A stretch of DNA of 64,000 bases, from the NCBI GenBank assembly GCA_964601895.1, contig CAZROT010000002.1, positions 1-64,000 of the forward strand, in the 5' to 3' direction. The position numbers and the translations under genes were made by a program. The notes below the pieces were generated by a model. That model was not told where the DNA came from. It ran no database searches and saw nothing but the letters and a program-made list of their open reading frames with translations. Of this stretch, positions 40,684 to 51,080 are shown piece by piece (the stretch's first letter is position 1; each line of letters starts with the position of its first letter). This DNA comes from CAZROT01 sp964601895. Lineage in GTDB: Bacteria; Pseudomonadota; Gammaproteobacteria; Enterobacterales; Enterobacteriaceae.

Positions 40684-42189
40684 ATGGCTCAGCAGGATAA
40701 AAGTATTACTATTCCGATAGATAGTAATAACAGCGCGCAACAGTTAAAACGTAAACTCAAACCCCGACATTTGACCATGGTTGCCATTGGTGGCTCCATA
40801 GGCACAGGATTGTTTCTGGCGTCTGGGGCCATTATTTCTCAGGCAGGTCCTGGTGGTGCATTTTTTTCCTATGCATTGATTGGAATGATGGTTTATTTTT
40901 TGATGACCAGCCTTGGTGAACTGGCGGCATTTATGCCCGTTTCCGGGTCGTTTTCCACTTATGGCTCCCACTATGTTGATGCAGGGTTCGGCTTCGCCCT
41001 GGGTTGGAATTATTGGTATAACTGGGCAGTGACCATTGCTGTGGAGCTGGTTGCTGCACAGTTACTGATGCAGTATTGGTTTCCGGATGTTTCAGGCTGG
41101 ATATGGAGTGCATTATTTCTGGCGCTAATTTTCCTGTTTAATTTTTTTTCGGTAAAAGGATTTGGGGAAACTGAATACTGGTTTTCTTTGATTAAGGTAG
41201 TGACGGTAATCCTGTTTATTATTGTGGGTGTGCTCATGATAGCAGGCATACTTAAGGGAGGAGAAAACTCCGGCTGGCACAATTGGGTGATTGGTGATGC
41301 ACCGTTTTCAGGTGGATTTTCAGCAATGATTGGTGTGGCAATGATAGTGGGTTTCTCATTTCAGGGAGTAGAGCTTATTGGTATTACTGCAGGGGAATCT
41401 GAAGACCCGGAAAAAAATATTCCTCAGGCTGTACGCAAGATATTCTGGCGTATTTTGTTATTTTATATTTCTACTGTCTTTATTATCAGCCTGATGATTC
41501 CCTACACGGATCCAAATTTACTGCGCACTGATATTAAAGATATTAGCGTGAGTCCATTTACTCTGGTATTTCAAAATGCAGGACTCTTATCTGCAGCTGC
41601 AGTGATGAATGCAGTGATTTTAACGGCGCTTTTATCTACAGGTAACTCAGGCATGTATGCCTCTACGCGTATTTTGTTTACGCTGGCATCAGAAGGTAAA
41701 GCACCGCGTATATTTGCCCGCCTTTCTCATGGGGGAGTACCGCGTAATGCATTATATGCGACTACTTTGGTTGCAGGATTGTGTTTTCTGACATCGATGT
41801 TTGATAATCAGGCGGTGTATTTCTGGTTGTTAAATACCTCAGGAATGACCGGATTTATCGCCTGGCTGGGTATTGCCGTTAGCCACTACCGTTTTCGGCG
41901 AGGCTATATTCTGCAGGGGCGTTGCCTCAGTGCATTGCCTTACCGTTCTGGTTTTTTCCCATTTGGCCCTGTGCTTGCATTTTTTTTATGTCTGATAATA
42001 ATGCTGGGTCAAAATTACGATGCTTTTCTACAGGATAAAATAGACTGGTATGCTGTGGCAGCAACCTATATTGGTATACCCATGTTTCTTATTATCTGGC
42101 TGGGTTACAAATTGAAATATAATAGTAAGATAATCGATTATAAAGATATGAAGTTTCCTGTATGGCACAATCAGGCGATACAGAAATGA
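40684..42189 (+). CDS. lysP: Lysine-specific permease LysP
   Basis: An inner-membrane amino-acid/proton symporter of the APC superfamily; in E. coli LysP also senses lysine for the CadC regulator. The start at ATG 40684 (MAQQDKSITI) gives 501 aa and agrees with the family; the frame extends 24 codons upstream without support. The block LKPRHLTMVAIGGSIGTGLF opens TM1, and FSFQGVELIGITAGESEDP and STGNSGMYASTRILF match LysP closely. Twelve membrane segments are expected. No lysine riboswitch is visible upstream. Confidence 0.95.
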   Translation: MAQQDKSITIPIDSNNSAQQLKRKLKPRHLTMVAIGGSIGTGLFLASGAIISQAGPGGAFFSYALIGMMVYFLMTSLGELAAFMPVSGSFSTYGSHYVDAGFGFALGWNYWYNWAVTIAVELVAAQLLMQYWFPDVSGWIWSALFLALIFLFNFFSVKGFGETEYWFSLIKVVTVILFIIVGVLMIAGILKGGENSGWHNWVIGDAPFSGGFSAMIGVAMIVGFSFQGVELIGITAGESEDPEKNIPQAVRKIFWRILLFYISTVFIISLMIPYTDPNLLRTDIKDISVSPFTLVFQNAGLLSAAAVMNAVILTALLSTGNSGMYASTRILFTLASEGKAPRIFARLSHGGVPRNALYATTLVAGLCFLTSMFDNQAVYFWLLNTSGMTGFIAWLGIAVSHYRFRRGYILQGRCLSALPYRSGFFPFGPVLAFFLCLIIMLGQNYDAFLQDKIDWYAVAATYIGIPMFLIIWLGYKLKYNSKIIDYKDMKFPVWHNQAIQK

Positions 42190-42191
42190 TG

Positions 42192-42218
42192 TTACCCCGC
42201 AGCGGGTAAATTGTTTTT
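42192..42218 (+). terminator. Probable terminator after lysP
   Basis: A 6-bp stem (TTACCC / GGGTAA) with a CGCAGC loop lies 3 nt after the lysP stop and is followed by ATTGTTTTT. The short stem makes it a modest but well-placed terminator. Confidence 0.55.
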
Positions 42219-42577
42219 AAGCAATTCCGCTGCATACTTGTAAATATGCAGCTCTGGTAGAAAGTAGAAGGCGTTATCTGAGGTGCATGAATAGTGTATG
42301 GCATCAACCAGAAATGAAAAAATGAGAAATTTGCCTGATGAACCGCGGTTACGAGCGATTATTGACATGCAACAATTCTCGTTATGAGGGACAATACAGG
42401 CGAGGGTAATGTTCAGGGCGGTAGTGGTAGATTAGCATTTGGGTGCAGCAATGAGTGGAATGTGGTTTTTTTACAAGTGGTTATATATTGAGTTTCCAGG
42501 GTGGGTAGCAATTCCTTTGGTCATTTCTGGCGTTGTGCAGTCGGTATTATATAGTCTGAAGTCAGGGAGGTTGCATT
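42219..42577 (+). other. Upstream region of plaP
   Basis: About 360 bp with no convincing gene. A GGGAGG motif 8 nt before the plaP start is its ribosome-binding site. No promoter or riboswitch could be placed with confidence. Confidence 0.45.
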
Positions 42578-43972
42578 ATGTCCGGTAATTCTCAGTCAGG
42601 TGCTCTTAGCGGCCAGGCAGGATCTGGCAAAAGTGCTCAACTCAGGAAAACCTTAACATTATTTCAGGTTGTTATGATAGGACTGGCTTATCTTCAGCCA
42701 ATGACTATTTTTGATACCTTTGGTATTGTCTCCGGTCTTACTTCAGGCCATGTCGCCACTTCTTATGCTATCGCGCTGATAGCGGTGCTTTTTACCGCGC
42801 TGAGTTACGGTAAATTAGTCAAACGCTTCCCATCTGCCGGCTCTGCGTACACGTATGCGCAAAAAGCAATGAGTCCACATATTGGTTTTATGGTGGGCTG
42901 GTCTTCATTGCTGGATTATCTGTTCATGCCCATGATTAATATTCTGCTGGCCAGAATTTATCTGCAGGCTATTTTCCCGGGTGTTCCTGAATGGGCATTT
43001 GTTACTGTGCTGGTCAGTTTGATGACGCTGTTTAATCTGCGTGGTATCAATGTAGTGGCGAATCTGAATGCCATTATTGTGGTGATACAGATTGCTATCA
43101 TTCTGGTATTTATCGCTTTATTGATTCATGGTGTCTATGCAGGAGAAGGCACAGGAACGCTGGTCAGTACCCGACCATTTTTCTCAGAAAATGCACATTT
43201 AATCCCAATGATTACCGGGGCGACAATACTCTGCTTTTCATTTTTGGGTTTTGATAGCATCAGTGCACTGTCAGAAGAAACAACCGACTCTGGCAAAGTT
43301 ATCCCGAAAGCGATTTTTTTAACTGTGCTGGTTGCGGGTGTTATTTTCATTCTGGTTTCCTATTTTCTGCAGCTTTATTTCCCTGATGTCTCGCGGTTTA
43401 GCCATCCAGATGCTTCACAGCCAGAAATTATGCTGTTTGTTGCCGGTAAGTTATTCCAGTCAGTTATCTTATGCTTTTCCTGCGTTACCGTACTGGCTTC
43501 AGGAATGGCCGCACAGGCTGGCGTCTCACGATTACTTTATGTGATGGGGCGTGATGGCGTATTTCCGGAGAAAATTTTTGGTTATGTGCATCCGAGATGG
43601 CATACACCGGCGTTTAACGTACTTTTAGTAGGTGTTGTGGCCTTATCGGCAGTATCGTTTGATCTCGTGACTGCGACTGCGCTGATTAACTTTGGTGCGC
43701 TGGTGGCTTTTACCTTTGTCAATCTGTCTGTAATTTCTCAGTGTTATATTCGAGAACGTCGTCATCGTACCTGGAAAGATACCATCAATTATTTGATCTT
43801 ACCGCTAATGGGCGCCGGTACGGTGGTTATCCTCTGGATGAACCTCGAGAACAGTTCGATGATTTTAGGTCTGGTCTGGGGCGCGATAGGTCTTGCCTAT
43901 ATGGCATTCATTACGCGTCGATTCCGCCAGCCCCTGCCTCAGTTTGATAATGAAATAACGCATTCACATTGA
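42578..43972 (+). CDS. plaP: Putrescine importer PlaP
   Basis: A 464-aa APC-family permease closely matching E. coli PlaP (YeeF), a proton-driven low-affinity putrescine importer. Matching blocks are [56 protein letters not shown] and [20 protein letters not shown]. It ends 15 bp from the convergent sbcB gene. plaP and sbcB are neighbours in E. coli as well, which supports both calls. Confidence 0.93.
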   Translation: MSGNSQSGALSGQAGSGKSAQLRKTLTLFQVVMIGLAYLQPMTIFDTFGIVSGLTSGHVATSYAIALIAVLFTALSYGKLVKRFPSAGSAYTYAQKAMSPHIGFMVGWSSLLDYLFMPMINILLARIYLQAIFPGVPEWAFVTVLVSLMTLFNLRGINVVANLNAIIVVIQIAIILVFIALLIHGVYAGEGTGTLVSTRPFFSENAHLIPMITGATILCFSFLGFDSISALSEETTDSGKVIPKAIFLTVLVAGVIFILVSYFLQLYFPDVSRFSHPDASQPEIMLFVAGKLFQSVILCFSCVTVLASGMAAQAGVSRLLYVMGRDGVFPEKIFGYVHPRWHTPAFNVLLVGVVALSAVSFDLVTATALINFGALVAFTFVNLSVISQCYIRERRHRTWKDTINYLILPLMGAGTVVILWMNLENSSMILGLVWGAIGLAYMAFITRRFRQPLPQFDNEITHSH

Positions 43973-43987
43973 TAAAAGTCGATTTTG

Positions 43988-45430
43988 TCATCCGGTTTTT
44001 TCACTATGGCCCGGTAGCTGCCGGGCATAATCGCGTAGCCTGTTAAGTAATTCCAGTTTACGCTCATCGTTTTCATATTCATGGTAAAATTGCGCTAATT
44101 GCAACAGATAGTGTTGAATGCGTTGAGGACTAACGCTTTCCCGGCAATGCCGTAACCAGCGTTGCTGTTCACTTTCATTCAGTGTGTGCGGATAATTTCT
44201 GGCGCGATAGCGAAAGAACAACTCTGCCAGTCTGTTATCCTGAAAACAGGGTGCTAATGTTGCCAGGTTTTGTGGTGCGCTTCCCTGAATAATATTCATG
44301 GTGGCGCGATCGGCTGTACCGAAAAATCCCTCATAAAGCTGTTCATCTACATCGTCTGAGACAGGAAACGCCTCAGTTTCATTGAAGATAGCCACTACCT
44401 TTTCGCGTATCTGTGGGTATTGCCGCAGTAGCTGTAAATTTTTCATGCAATGCCTGCTGTCTATTCCTATGCGCTCGCTATCTTCGCTGCGTAAGCTATT
44501 AATGGGTGCAAGAACAGGGCATTTATTAATATGTACCAGTTTAATGGGAACGGGAGATTGATCAGGACTTAACTCATCTTTACGGGTGTACAGACGTTCA
44601 CGTAAAGCGTCACTAGTCAGTTCCAGTAATACAGAAATATTCGCTGCAAGGTTGCACACAATCACTGCATTTTTATTTTCGGGATGCCAGGCCAGTGGTG
44701 CAATCAGGCTGGTGTAGCTGTGCGCTGCACCAAACATACCGGAAACATGAACCAGTGGTGTCATGCCGACAATATCAATAAGTTCATTAATTTTGTGTTT
44801 ATTACGCAGGTGAAAAAAATAATCAAACAGGCGTGGCTGAGCCTGTTTAAGCAACTTTGTCATCGCGATGGTGGCATGAACATCCGAGGCTGCATCATGA
44901 GCCTGCAGGTGCTCTACCCCATTTGCCTGCGTCAGATGCTCCAGTTTGAAGCTGGGTAAACCCTCTTCATTTTGCGGCCAGATAATCCCCTGCGGGCGCA
45001 GGGCATAGCAGGCGCGTAAAACATCCAGCAAATCCCAGCGAGAATTACCGTTCTGCCAGCTGTATGCGTAGGGATCATAAAAATTACGGTAAAAGAGATG
45101 GCGACTCACTTCGTCGTCAAAGCGAATGTTGTTATAACCCAGAATACAGGTTCCTCCTGTGCTGAATGCATGGTGAATCTGGCGACTGAATTGTGCTTCA
45201 TTAATCCCTTTTGCCAGGGCATGCTGAGGTGTGATACCGGTCATCAGCACCGCCTGTGGGTCAGGTAAATAGTCACAGGCAGGAGCGCAATAAAAGACGA
45301 TGGGTTCTTCAATGAAGTTAAAATTCATATCCGTACGTATCCCGGCAAATTGTGCAGGGCGGTCACGTACCGGGTGTTTACCGAATGTTTCATAATCATG
45401 AAAGAAAAATGTGGGTTGTTTATGATTCAT
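43988..45430 (-). CDS. sbcB: Exodeoxyribonuclease I
   Basis: A 480-aa 3'-5' single-strand DNA exonuclease of the DnaQ (DEDD) superfamily, used in mismatch repair and recombination. The first Asp-x-Glu is in FFHDYETFGKHP (Asp12, Glu14). The second motif is in YNNIRFDDE, and the last in AHDAASDVHATIAM (the DEDDh His and Asp). The middle SH3-like and C-terminal helical domains follow. The start is the ATG at 45430. Length and order match E. coli ExoI. Confidence 0.96.
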   Translation of the reverse strand: MNHKQPTFFFHDYETFGKHPVRDRPAQFAGIRTDMNFNFIEEPIVFYCAPACDYLPDPQAVLMTGITPQHALAKGINEAQFSRQIHHAFSTGGTCILGYNNIRFDDEVSRHLFYRNFYDPYAYSWQNGNSRWDLLDVLRACYALRPQGIIWPQNEEGLPSFKLEHLTQANGVEHLQAHDAASDVHATIAMTKLLKQAQPRLFDYFFHLRNKHKINELIDIVGMTPLVHVSGMFGAAHSYTSLIAPLAWHPENKNAVIVCNLAANISVLLELTSDALRERLYTRKDELSPDQSPVPIKLVHINKCPVLAPINSLRSEDSERIGIDSRHCMKNLQLLRQYPQIREKVVAIFNETEAFPVSDDVDEQLYEGFFGTADRATMNIIQGSAPQNLATLAPCFQDNRLAELFFRYRARNYPHTLNESEQQRWLRHCRESVSPQRIQHYLLQLAQFYHEYENDERKLELLNRLRDYARQLPGHSEKTG

Positions 45431-46516
45431 CAGGTCTATCCTTAATCGTGGCAGAATAAAGGCAAATGGCAGCCAGATGATAGCAGACGACTGTCATTGG
45501 CAAGACTCTTTTCCATGCACAGTGTTTAATTTAGGTTTCAGGTAACATCAAGCACGGCTGTTTATGTGATATCCGCATAGTAATCCTGTATCCGGTGATG
45601 TATTCAGGCTGACTGGCCTGTATTTATTTGTAAAACAGGCCATGACTATAGTTGAAGTAAACTATCTATTTTATCAGCAAAAATTACCCTATGCCTGCTG
45701 TTTGACAGCGTAGTTTTACCGTGAAGATATTTTTCCGTACTGTTAATGGTAATTAATATTTTTTACTTAATAGATATATCTTATTTAACTAAATGAATTT
45801 TTTAATAGCAAAAAACTATTGCTCTTAATTAACTTCAGCTGCTGATTATCATACAGGTTAGTAGTCATTAAATTATGATTTAACGACTTGCAGAAAAACT
45901 AGTGGTGATTAACCGCGGAATTAATTTACATATTACATCCATCACTATATTAATCAGTAAGTGTAAGATATTAAATTAATTGTTATTTTCTTAACATGAA
46001 GATTATGTCAAAATCCTGTTAATGAAATGTGTGATTAAAAACGATTAATTTTTAAAACACAGCTCTTTTATAGTCTTTTAAGTAAATATAATAAAATAGC
46101 CTGCTTTGACTATTAATGCTGTAACTATTTGTTAAATATGTATTTTTATATTATTTTTCTTATTTAATCACATGCTGTATTATTATTTTTTGAGGCCGAA
46201 GCAATTAAATGTAATTAATTTTATTTGACAATGAAATTATTAAATTTAATGTTAATATTTTAATTAAATTATTCGTTTTTTACTGTGAAAGTAAATAATA
46301 ATGTTTTTTCTCTGCTGCAGTAACTAAGTTATTTTATTATCGTAATATTTATTAACGTAAAGTATATTTTTATATGGATATTATAAAAAGAAATTTACAG
46401 GTTGTTTTTTTAAATAATATATTATTTTCGATATAAGAATTTATTATTTTAACGTTAATATTTAACACCAGATAATACCGATTATTAACATTTTTATAAT
46501 TTATAAAGGTATTCTA
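45431..46516 (+). other. 1.1-kb AT-rich region before the chitinase gene
   Basis: No gene is supported. From about 45740 the sequence is extremely AT-rich with many TTAA steps. As for the metallopeptidase and the RTX-like gene, a long AT-rich leader precedes a secreted-type protein. It holds the divergent promoters of sbcB and the chitinase. Confidence 0.6.
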
Positions 46517-48754
46517 ATGTCAAAAATAACTCAATATGATACAGCGACAGAAAAATCCTATGAAATGGATGGTTTTAATCCAGAATTAGAAACAACGAAA
46601 TTTAGTTATACTGCTTCCCGCGTAGCGATAGCTAATTATAACCATTACAACACAACGAATAAACCCAAAGTGATTGGTTACTATACAGACTGGTCACAAT
46701 ATGATGGTCGTCTGGATGATGATCAAATACCCGGTCACCGTGGAAGAGGGGTTAATCTGGCAGGTGTGGATCCTCTGGCGTACGACAAACTGATTATTGG
46801 TTTTGCGGGCATTCTTGGCGATCTGGGAGAAAAATCCAATGCCATTGCAGCAGCAGCGCCCAGTTTTGCACGTTCCAAAGAAGGAGAAGTAACTTTTATT
46901 GATGCCTGGGGAGATTGCCAGTCGTATCGCAATTGTGGTTTCCCGCATTATGCAGATAAACCCATGCCGGCTTCGTTTAATCAGAAGAATACCATGGGTA
47001 TTCTGGGTGGCTTACGTGACCTGCAAAAGAAAGCAAAAGATAAGGGACATGAGCTGATACTGGCTTTTAGTATTGGCGGATGGACGATGAGTGAAGCTTT
47101 CCATAAACTTGCCAGAGACAGTGCGTTACGCGCACTTTTCTGTGCCAGTGTCGTTGATATTTTGAAGCGTTTTCCTATGTTTACTGAAATAGACATCGAT
47201 TGGGAATATCCCGGAACATCGGGTAATGGTAATCCATTTGGCGATGAAGATGGTGATAATTATGTCATTTTGATGGGTGAGCTGGTAGCTGCATTGCAGC
47301 GCTCCGGACTACGTTATGTCAATATCAGTATTGCCGCTTCAGCGGATGTTAAAAAACTGGAGAAAACGAAAATACCCGAATTGCTGTCTGCCGGTCTCCA
47401 TGGCATTAATTTAATGACCTATGACTTTTTTGGTACTCCCTGGTCAGCGCGGCTGGCGCACCATACTAATCTGTATCAAACAAAACAGAGTGCGTTTGCG
47501 GTTGATACAGCGGTTAACTGGTTACTGGATAGCGGTGTGGATGCGAAGAGAATAGTCATTGGTTATGCAGGTTATACCCGTAATGCAAAAGGAGCAAAAC
47601 TGGATTCTCTTTCACCTCTGGATGGAACTTATGATAACAGCGGTACCACTTCCACCACAGGAACGTTTGAATCCGGCACCACAGAATGGTGTGATGTGAT
47701 GTATAACTACCTGGATCTGGAAGCGAAAAAAGGAAAAAGCGGTTTTGAATTATATACCGATGAAATAGCAAATGCAGATTATCTTTATAATGCACAATCA
47801 AAGCTGTTTATGTCGATTGACACACCAAGAACAGTGCATGCTAAGGCAAAATATGTGCTGGAGAAAGGGTTGGGGGGGATAATGACCTGGACTGCCGATC
47901 AGGATAATGGATTACTGGTGAATGCGGCACGTGAAGGGTTTGGTTGCCCCCTTATTGAAGAAAAAATTCACATGGCGGCTTTCTATTTTACCGGTGTTAA
48001 TGTAAGTCCTGGCCCGGGTAATGAGTTTCCTGTTGCTGTCATCAGTAACCTGCAACCGGTAGCACCGGGCGGAACAATACAGGTTTCTGGTGCTCATTCG
48101 TACGATCCTAATGATAAATCATTGAATTATCAGTGGACTATACCCGATGACTTAACAGTCAGTGATCTACTGACTGCACAAATCATCAGCATTACTGTAC
48201 CGATGGATAGCCCTTATAACAGCTATCCGCTTGAACTGACTGTTGATAATGGTACTAAATCAAACAGCACAGTTGCAGTGTTGTCGATTTTAGGTGGCCT
48301 TAATGTCCCTCCTGTTGCCGTGATAACGGGCATGACAACAGTGACTGCCAAGGAACAGGCCATGCTTTCAGGAAGTGATTCTTACGATTCTGATGGAGTG
48401 ATAGTCAGCTACTTTTGGGATGTGCCGGATTCAGTTTCTGCTACGGCATTGAACAAGTCTTCCCTGCATTATACTGCACCCGATATCTCTGTGGCAGAAA
48501 CGTTGAATTTTACACTCAGAGTGACAGATAACGCCGATGCTACCGGTGTTACTACCTATACTGTCAGAGTAAATCCTGCTTCAAGCTATCCGGCATGGAA
48601 TGAAAAAAAAGTATATAACAAAGGAGACAGAGTCAGTTATCAGGGGAAAAACTGGGAAGCTAAATGGTGGACTCAGGGTACTGCACCGGGCACTGCAGAA
48701 TCTCCGGATGCTTATCCGTGGCAGGACAGAATTTCTGAATTCTGGCTTCTCTGA
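46517..48754 (+). CDS. Modular GH18 chitinase
   Basis: A 745-aa enzyme that hydrolyses chitin. The GH18 barrel spans residues about 50-480, with FSIGGWT (substrate-binding) and the catalytic motif Asp226-Ile-Asp228-Trp-Glu230 (Glu230 is the acid). Two Ig/PKD-like domains follow (about 505-595 and 600-690, each with SYDxxD-type text). Last comes a CBM5/12 chitin-binding module (about 694-740) with YPAWNEKKVYNKGDRVSYQG and WW. No Sec signal peptide is seen, as in Serratia ChiB-type enzymes, so export needs a non-Sec route. It stands alone. Confidence 0.94.
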   Translation: MSKITQYDTATEKSYEMDGFNPELETTKFSYTASRVAIANYNHYNTTNKPKVIGYYTDWSQYDGRLDDDQIPGHRGRGVNLAGVDPLAYDKLIIGFAGILGDLGEKSNAIAAAAPSFARSKEGEVTFIDAWGDCQSYRNCGFPHYADKPMPASFNQKNTMGILGGLRDLQKKAKDKGHELILAFSIGGWTMSEAFHKLARDSALRALFCASVVDILKRFPMFTEIDIDWEYPGTSGNGNPFGDEDGDNYVILMGELVAALQRSGLRYVNISIAASADVKKLEKTKIPELLSAGLHGINLMTYDFFGTPWSARLAHHTNLYQTKQSAFAVDTAVNWLLDSGVDAKRIVIGYAGYTRNAKGAKLDSLSPLDGTYDNSGTTSTTGTFESGTTEWCDVMYNYLDLEAKKGKSGFELYTDEIANADYLYNAQSKLFMSIDTPRTVHAKAKYVLEKGLGGIMTWTADQDNGLLVNAAREGFGCPLIEEKIHMAAFYFTGVNVSPGPGNEFPVAVISNLQPVAPGGTIQVSGAHSYDPNDKSLNYQWTIPDDLTVSDLLTAQIISITVPMDSPYNSYPLELTVDNGTKSNSTVAVLSILGGLNVPPVAVITGMTTVTAKEQAMLSGSDSYDSDGVIVSYFWDVPDSVSATALNKSSLHYTAPDISVAETLNFTLRVTDNADATGVTTYTVRVNPASSYPAWNEKKVYNKGDRVSYQGKNWEAKWWTQGTAPGTAESPDAYPWQDRISEFWLL

Positions 48755-49059
48755 CCAGACTGCTGTTTAGCTTGCTGATAATAAACTATAAAAATAAGTG
48801 TCCTGTTGACGTATCAGGTGGTGTATCCGATGCATCCGCGAGAAAAAAAGCTTAATTTTTAATGTCACCATAGATTCTGATGCAGGCACAATCAGCGTGT
48901 TATGTATTGAAAAAGAGTGTAATCCTGTTTATCAGCATTAAACACAGCGCACAAACCTGTAGAAATTTCGGGGATTTTTTCGCGAGAAAATGTGGTGTTA
49001 AATGACAGGTTAATTTCCGGTAGTAAGTTATAACAGAGGCTCAGATCTGAAATTTGCTA
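48755..49059 (+). other. Gap between chitinase and tRNA-Asn
   Basis: No gene recognised. A palindromic stretch around 48976-48993 (TTTTCGCGA core) is the only notable element. The tRNA 3' end faces this gap, the side on which integrases usually insert, but no integrase or duplicated tRNA end is visible. Confidence 0.4.
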
Positions 49060-49135
49060 TGGCTCCTCTGACTGGACTCGAACCAGTGACATACGGATTA
49101 ACAGTCCGCCGTTCTACCGACTGAACTACAGAGGA
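49060..49135 (-). tRNA. tRNA-Asn (GUU)
   Basis: On the minus strand the 76-nt sequence opens with TCCTCTG and closes with CAGAGGAGCCA, giving a 7-bp acceptor stem with an encoded CCA end. The anticodon loop CTGTTAATC carries GTT (Asn), and the T-loop GGTTCGAGTCC is standard. It is the only RNA gene seen. tRNA-Asn loci are frequent island insertion sites in enterobacteria; the T3SS lies on its 5' side. Confidence 0.95.
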
Positions 49136-49239
49136 ATTATCAGAACGCGCGCATCATATCCAGAGGCTATTATGCCTGTCAACTCCTGATTGATGATTGC
49201 CCGTTCAATTGCCTGGCATTCAGGCAAAATTAACCTGTT

Positions 49240-50295
49240 TCATGAAATATCAGAGTCTTGATTAATATCCGCAAGCCAGCGCAGGACTTCGGCGACAGCA
49301 TCAATAAGATAGGCGGGGATATAATTGTCTACACAACCATTGTGATACAGAGCACGTGCCAGTGGTATACGCAATAACACGGGAATGCCTTCTTCTTCTG
49401 CTATTTTTTTTACCAATAGTGCCTGAGCTTGTGTATATTTCAGGGTAATTATCGGCAGAGGTGTTTCCCCTTTCAGATAACGAATACCAACAGCGATATG
49501 AGTGGGATTAGCAACAATTAATGAAGAACGTTTGACACTGGTGCGCATGTCACTGTTTTGCAACTCCTGGTGAAGCTGGCGCCGTTTGCTTTTAATTTCC
49601 GGACTACCTTCTATTTCTTTATGTTCACGCTTGATTTCGTCTTTACTCATGCGTAATTCTTTGATGTATTGATAACGTTCAAAGGCATAGTCGGCAACAG
49701 AGATAATAATAAAGCACAGCGCACAGAGCATCATCATCTGTTTTATCATCACACCAATGACGGGCATGATACAGTTGATACCACAACCCGTTATATTAAG
49801 CAGGCTTGCGAGGTTGCCCTGAATAATTAGCCACACCAGGATTGACAGGAAGACGACTTTCAATATTGATTTGATAAATTCCACCAGGTTTTTTATGGAA
49901 AATATTTTTTTTGCCCCTTCCACGGGATTAATTTTATTCACATCAGGTGTCAGTGATTCATTACTAAATAAGAAGCCAAATTGGGCAAGATGTGAAATTA
50001 TAACCGCCACAGCAGCAACACAAAGCAAAGGCAGGCAGATATAAAGCAGCTCCCACAGCAGGCTGTCTGATACTTCGTTCAGTGCCTGAATAAAAGGCAA
50101 ATCCAGCGATTTTTCTACTATCAGAATTAGCTGATTGATATGCCGCAGCCAGTAATCTGCCATACTGATTAACGTAAAAGTCAGAGAAATGATAAGGACT
50201 GTTGAGACAATTTCTTTACTTGAGGCGACCTGGCCTTTTTTGCGGGCATCACGTAACTTTTTTGTAGTCGGTTTTTCCGTTTTTTCTTCGTTCAT
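49240..50295 (-). CDS. sctU: T3SS export switch protein SctU (YscU)
   Basis: An inner-membrane component of the export gate that controls the switch from needle to translocator substrates by self-cleavage. The start is ATG 50295, overlapping the sctT TGA by one base (TGATG); the codon before it, TTG 50298, is a less likely start. This gives 351 aa. Four membrane segments lie in residues 30-205. The cytoplasmic domain has the NPTH autocleavage site at residues 263-266, the same position as in YscU. It is the last gene of the sctN-U operon. Confidence 0.96.
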   Translation of the reverse strand: MNEEKTEKPTTKKLRDARKKGQVASSKEIVSTVLIISLTFTLISMADYWLRHINQLILIVEKSLDLPFIQALNEVSDSLLWELLYICLPLLCVAAVAVIISHLAQFGFLFSNESLTPDVNKINPVEGAKKIFSIKNLVEFIKSILKVVFLSILVWLIIQGNLASLLNITGCGINCIMPVIGVMIKQMMMLCALCFIIISVADYAFERYQYIKELRMSKDEIKREHKEIEGSPEIKSKRRQLHQELQNSDMRTSVKRSSLIVANPTHIAVGIRYLKGETPLPIITLKYTQAQALLVKKIAEEEGIPVLLRIPLARALYHNGCVDNYIPAYLIDAVAEVLRWLADINQDSDIS

Positions 50296-51080
50296 CAAGG
50301 CGCCAGGATGGAATGTAACCTGTCCAGAGGCAGAACGTTTTCCAGCAGTGTGGCAAACGTGGTATGCATCATTATCGCAATATAGAATACCAGTAACAGA
50401 CTGGCGACAGCACTTTTAATGGGCATTGCCAGAATAAACACATTGAGTGAAGGAGCAAAACGACTTATCAAGGCAAGGCCTAATTCAGCAAGAAACATGG
50501 CTATCAGTACTGGGGATGCCAGCAGGACACAGAGTTTGAGCATCTGGCTGAACTGGCCATAAAAAAAATCCACCCATTGCCCGCTGAGTTGTGGAAAAAA
50601 CTGAGTAACAGGCCAGTTCACGTAGCTTTGATAGAGTGATCCCAATAGTGTCAGGAAAGCGCCGCCTGAATAAAACAGTGTCATCAGCGTTTGCGTTAAA
50701 AACAGGCCGGTAGAGCTGGATTGACTGCCCAGTGCAGGATTGAGTGTCGCAGCCAGGGTGTCTCCGCGCTGATTATCTATTAAAAATCCAGCAGATTCAA
50801 TTGCATAAAAAGGTATGGCGGCAATGAAACCAATCAATATCCCTAAGAGAATTTCTTTTCCGATGATGAGTATCAGCGCCATACCTGCCAGCGGTGTATG
50901 TAATGTATCGGTGACAGCAGGCCAGATAAAGAGCAACAGTGAGCAACAGACGCCATTACGAATAAGCGTACCACCGAGGATCTGTTTGCTGAGGACAGGT
51001 AGCATGATAAAGCAGCTGATAAATCGGGGCAGCAGCATACCGAAACACATCATTATATGCTGGAGTTCCTGAATATTCAT
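50295..51080 (-). CDS. sctT: T3SS export gate protein SctT (YscT)
   Basis: A 261-aa membrane protein of the SctRST export pore, homologous to flagellar FliR. It shows about six hydrophobic segments and the family text AFDSxxGF-like (YAIESAGFLIDNQRGDTLA) and PVLIAMFLAELGLALISRFAPSLNVF. ATG overlaps the sctS stop (ATGA), consistent with tight translational coupling. Confidence 0.95.
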   Translation of the reverse strand: MNIQELQHIMMCFGMLLPRFISCFIMLPVLSKQILGGTLIRNGVCCSLLLFIWPAVTDTLHTPLAGMALILIIGKEILLGILIGFIAAIPFYAIESAGFLIDNQRGDTLAATLNPALGSQSSSTGLFLTQTLMTLFYSGGAFLTLLGSLYQSYVNWPVTQFFPQLSGQWVDFFYGQFSQMLKLCVLLASPVLIAMFLAELGLALISRFAPSLNVFILAMPIKSAVASLLLVFYIAIMMHTTFATLLENVLPLDRLHSILAP

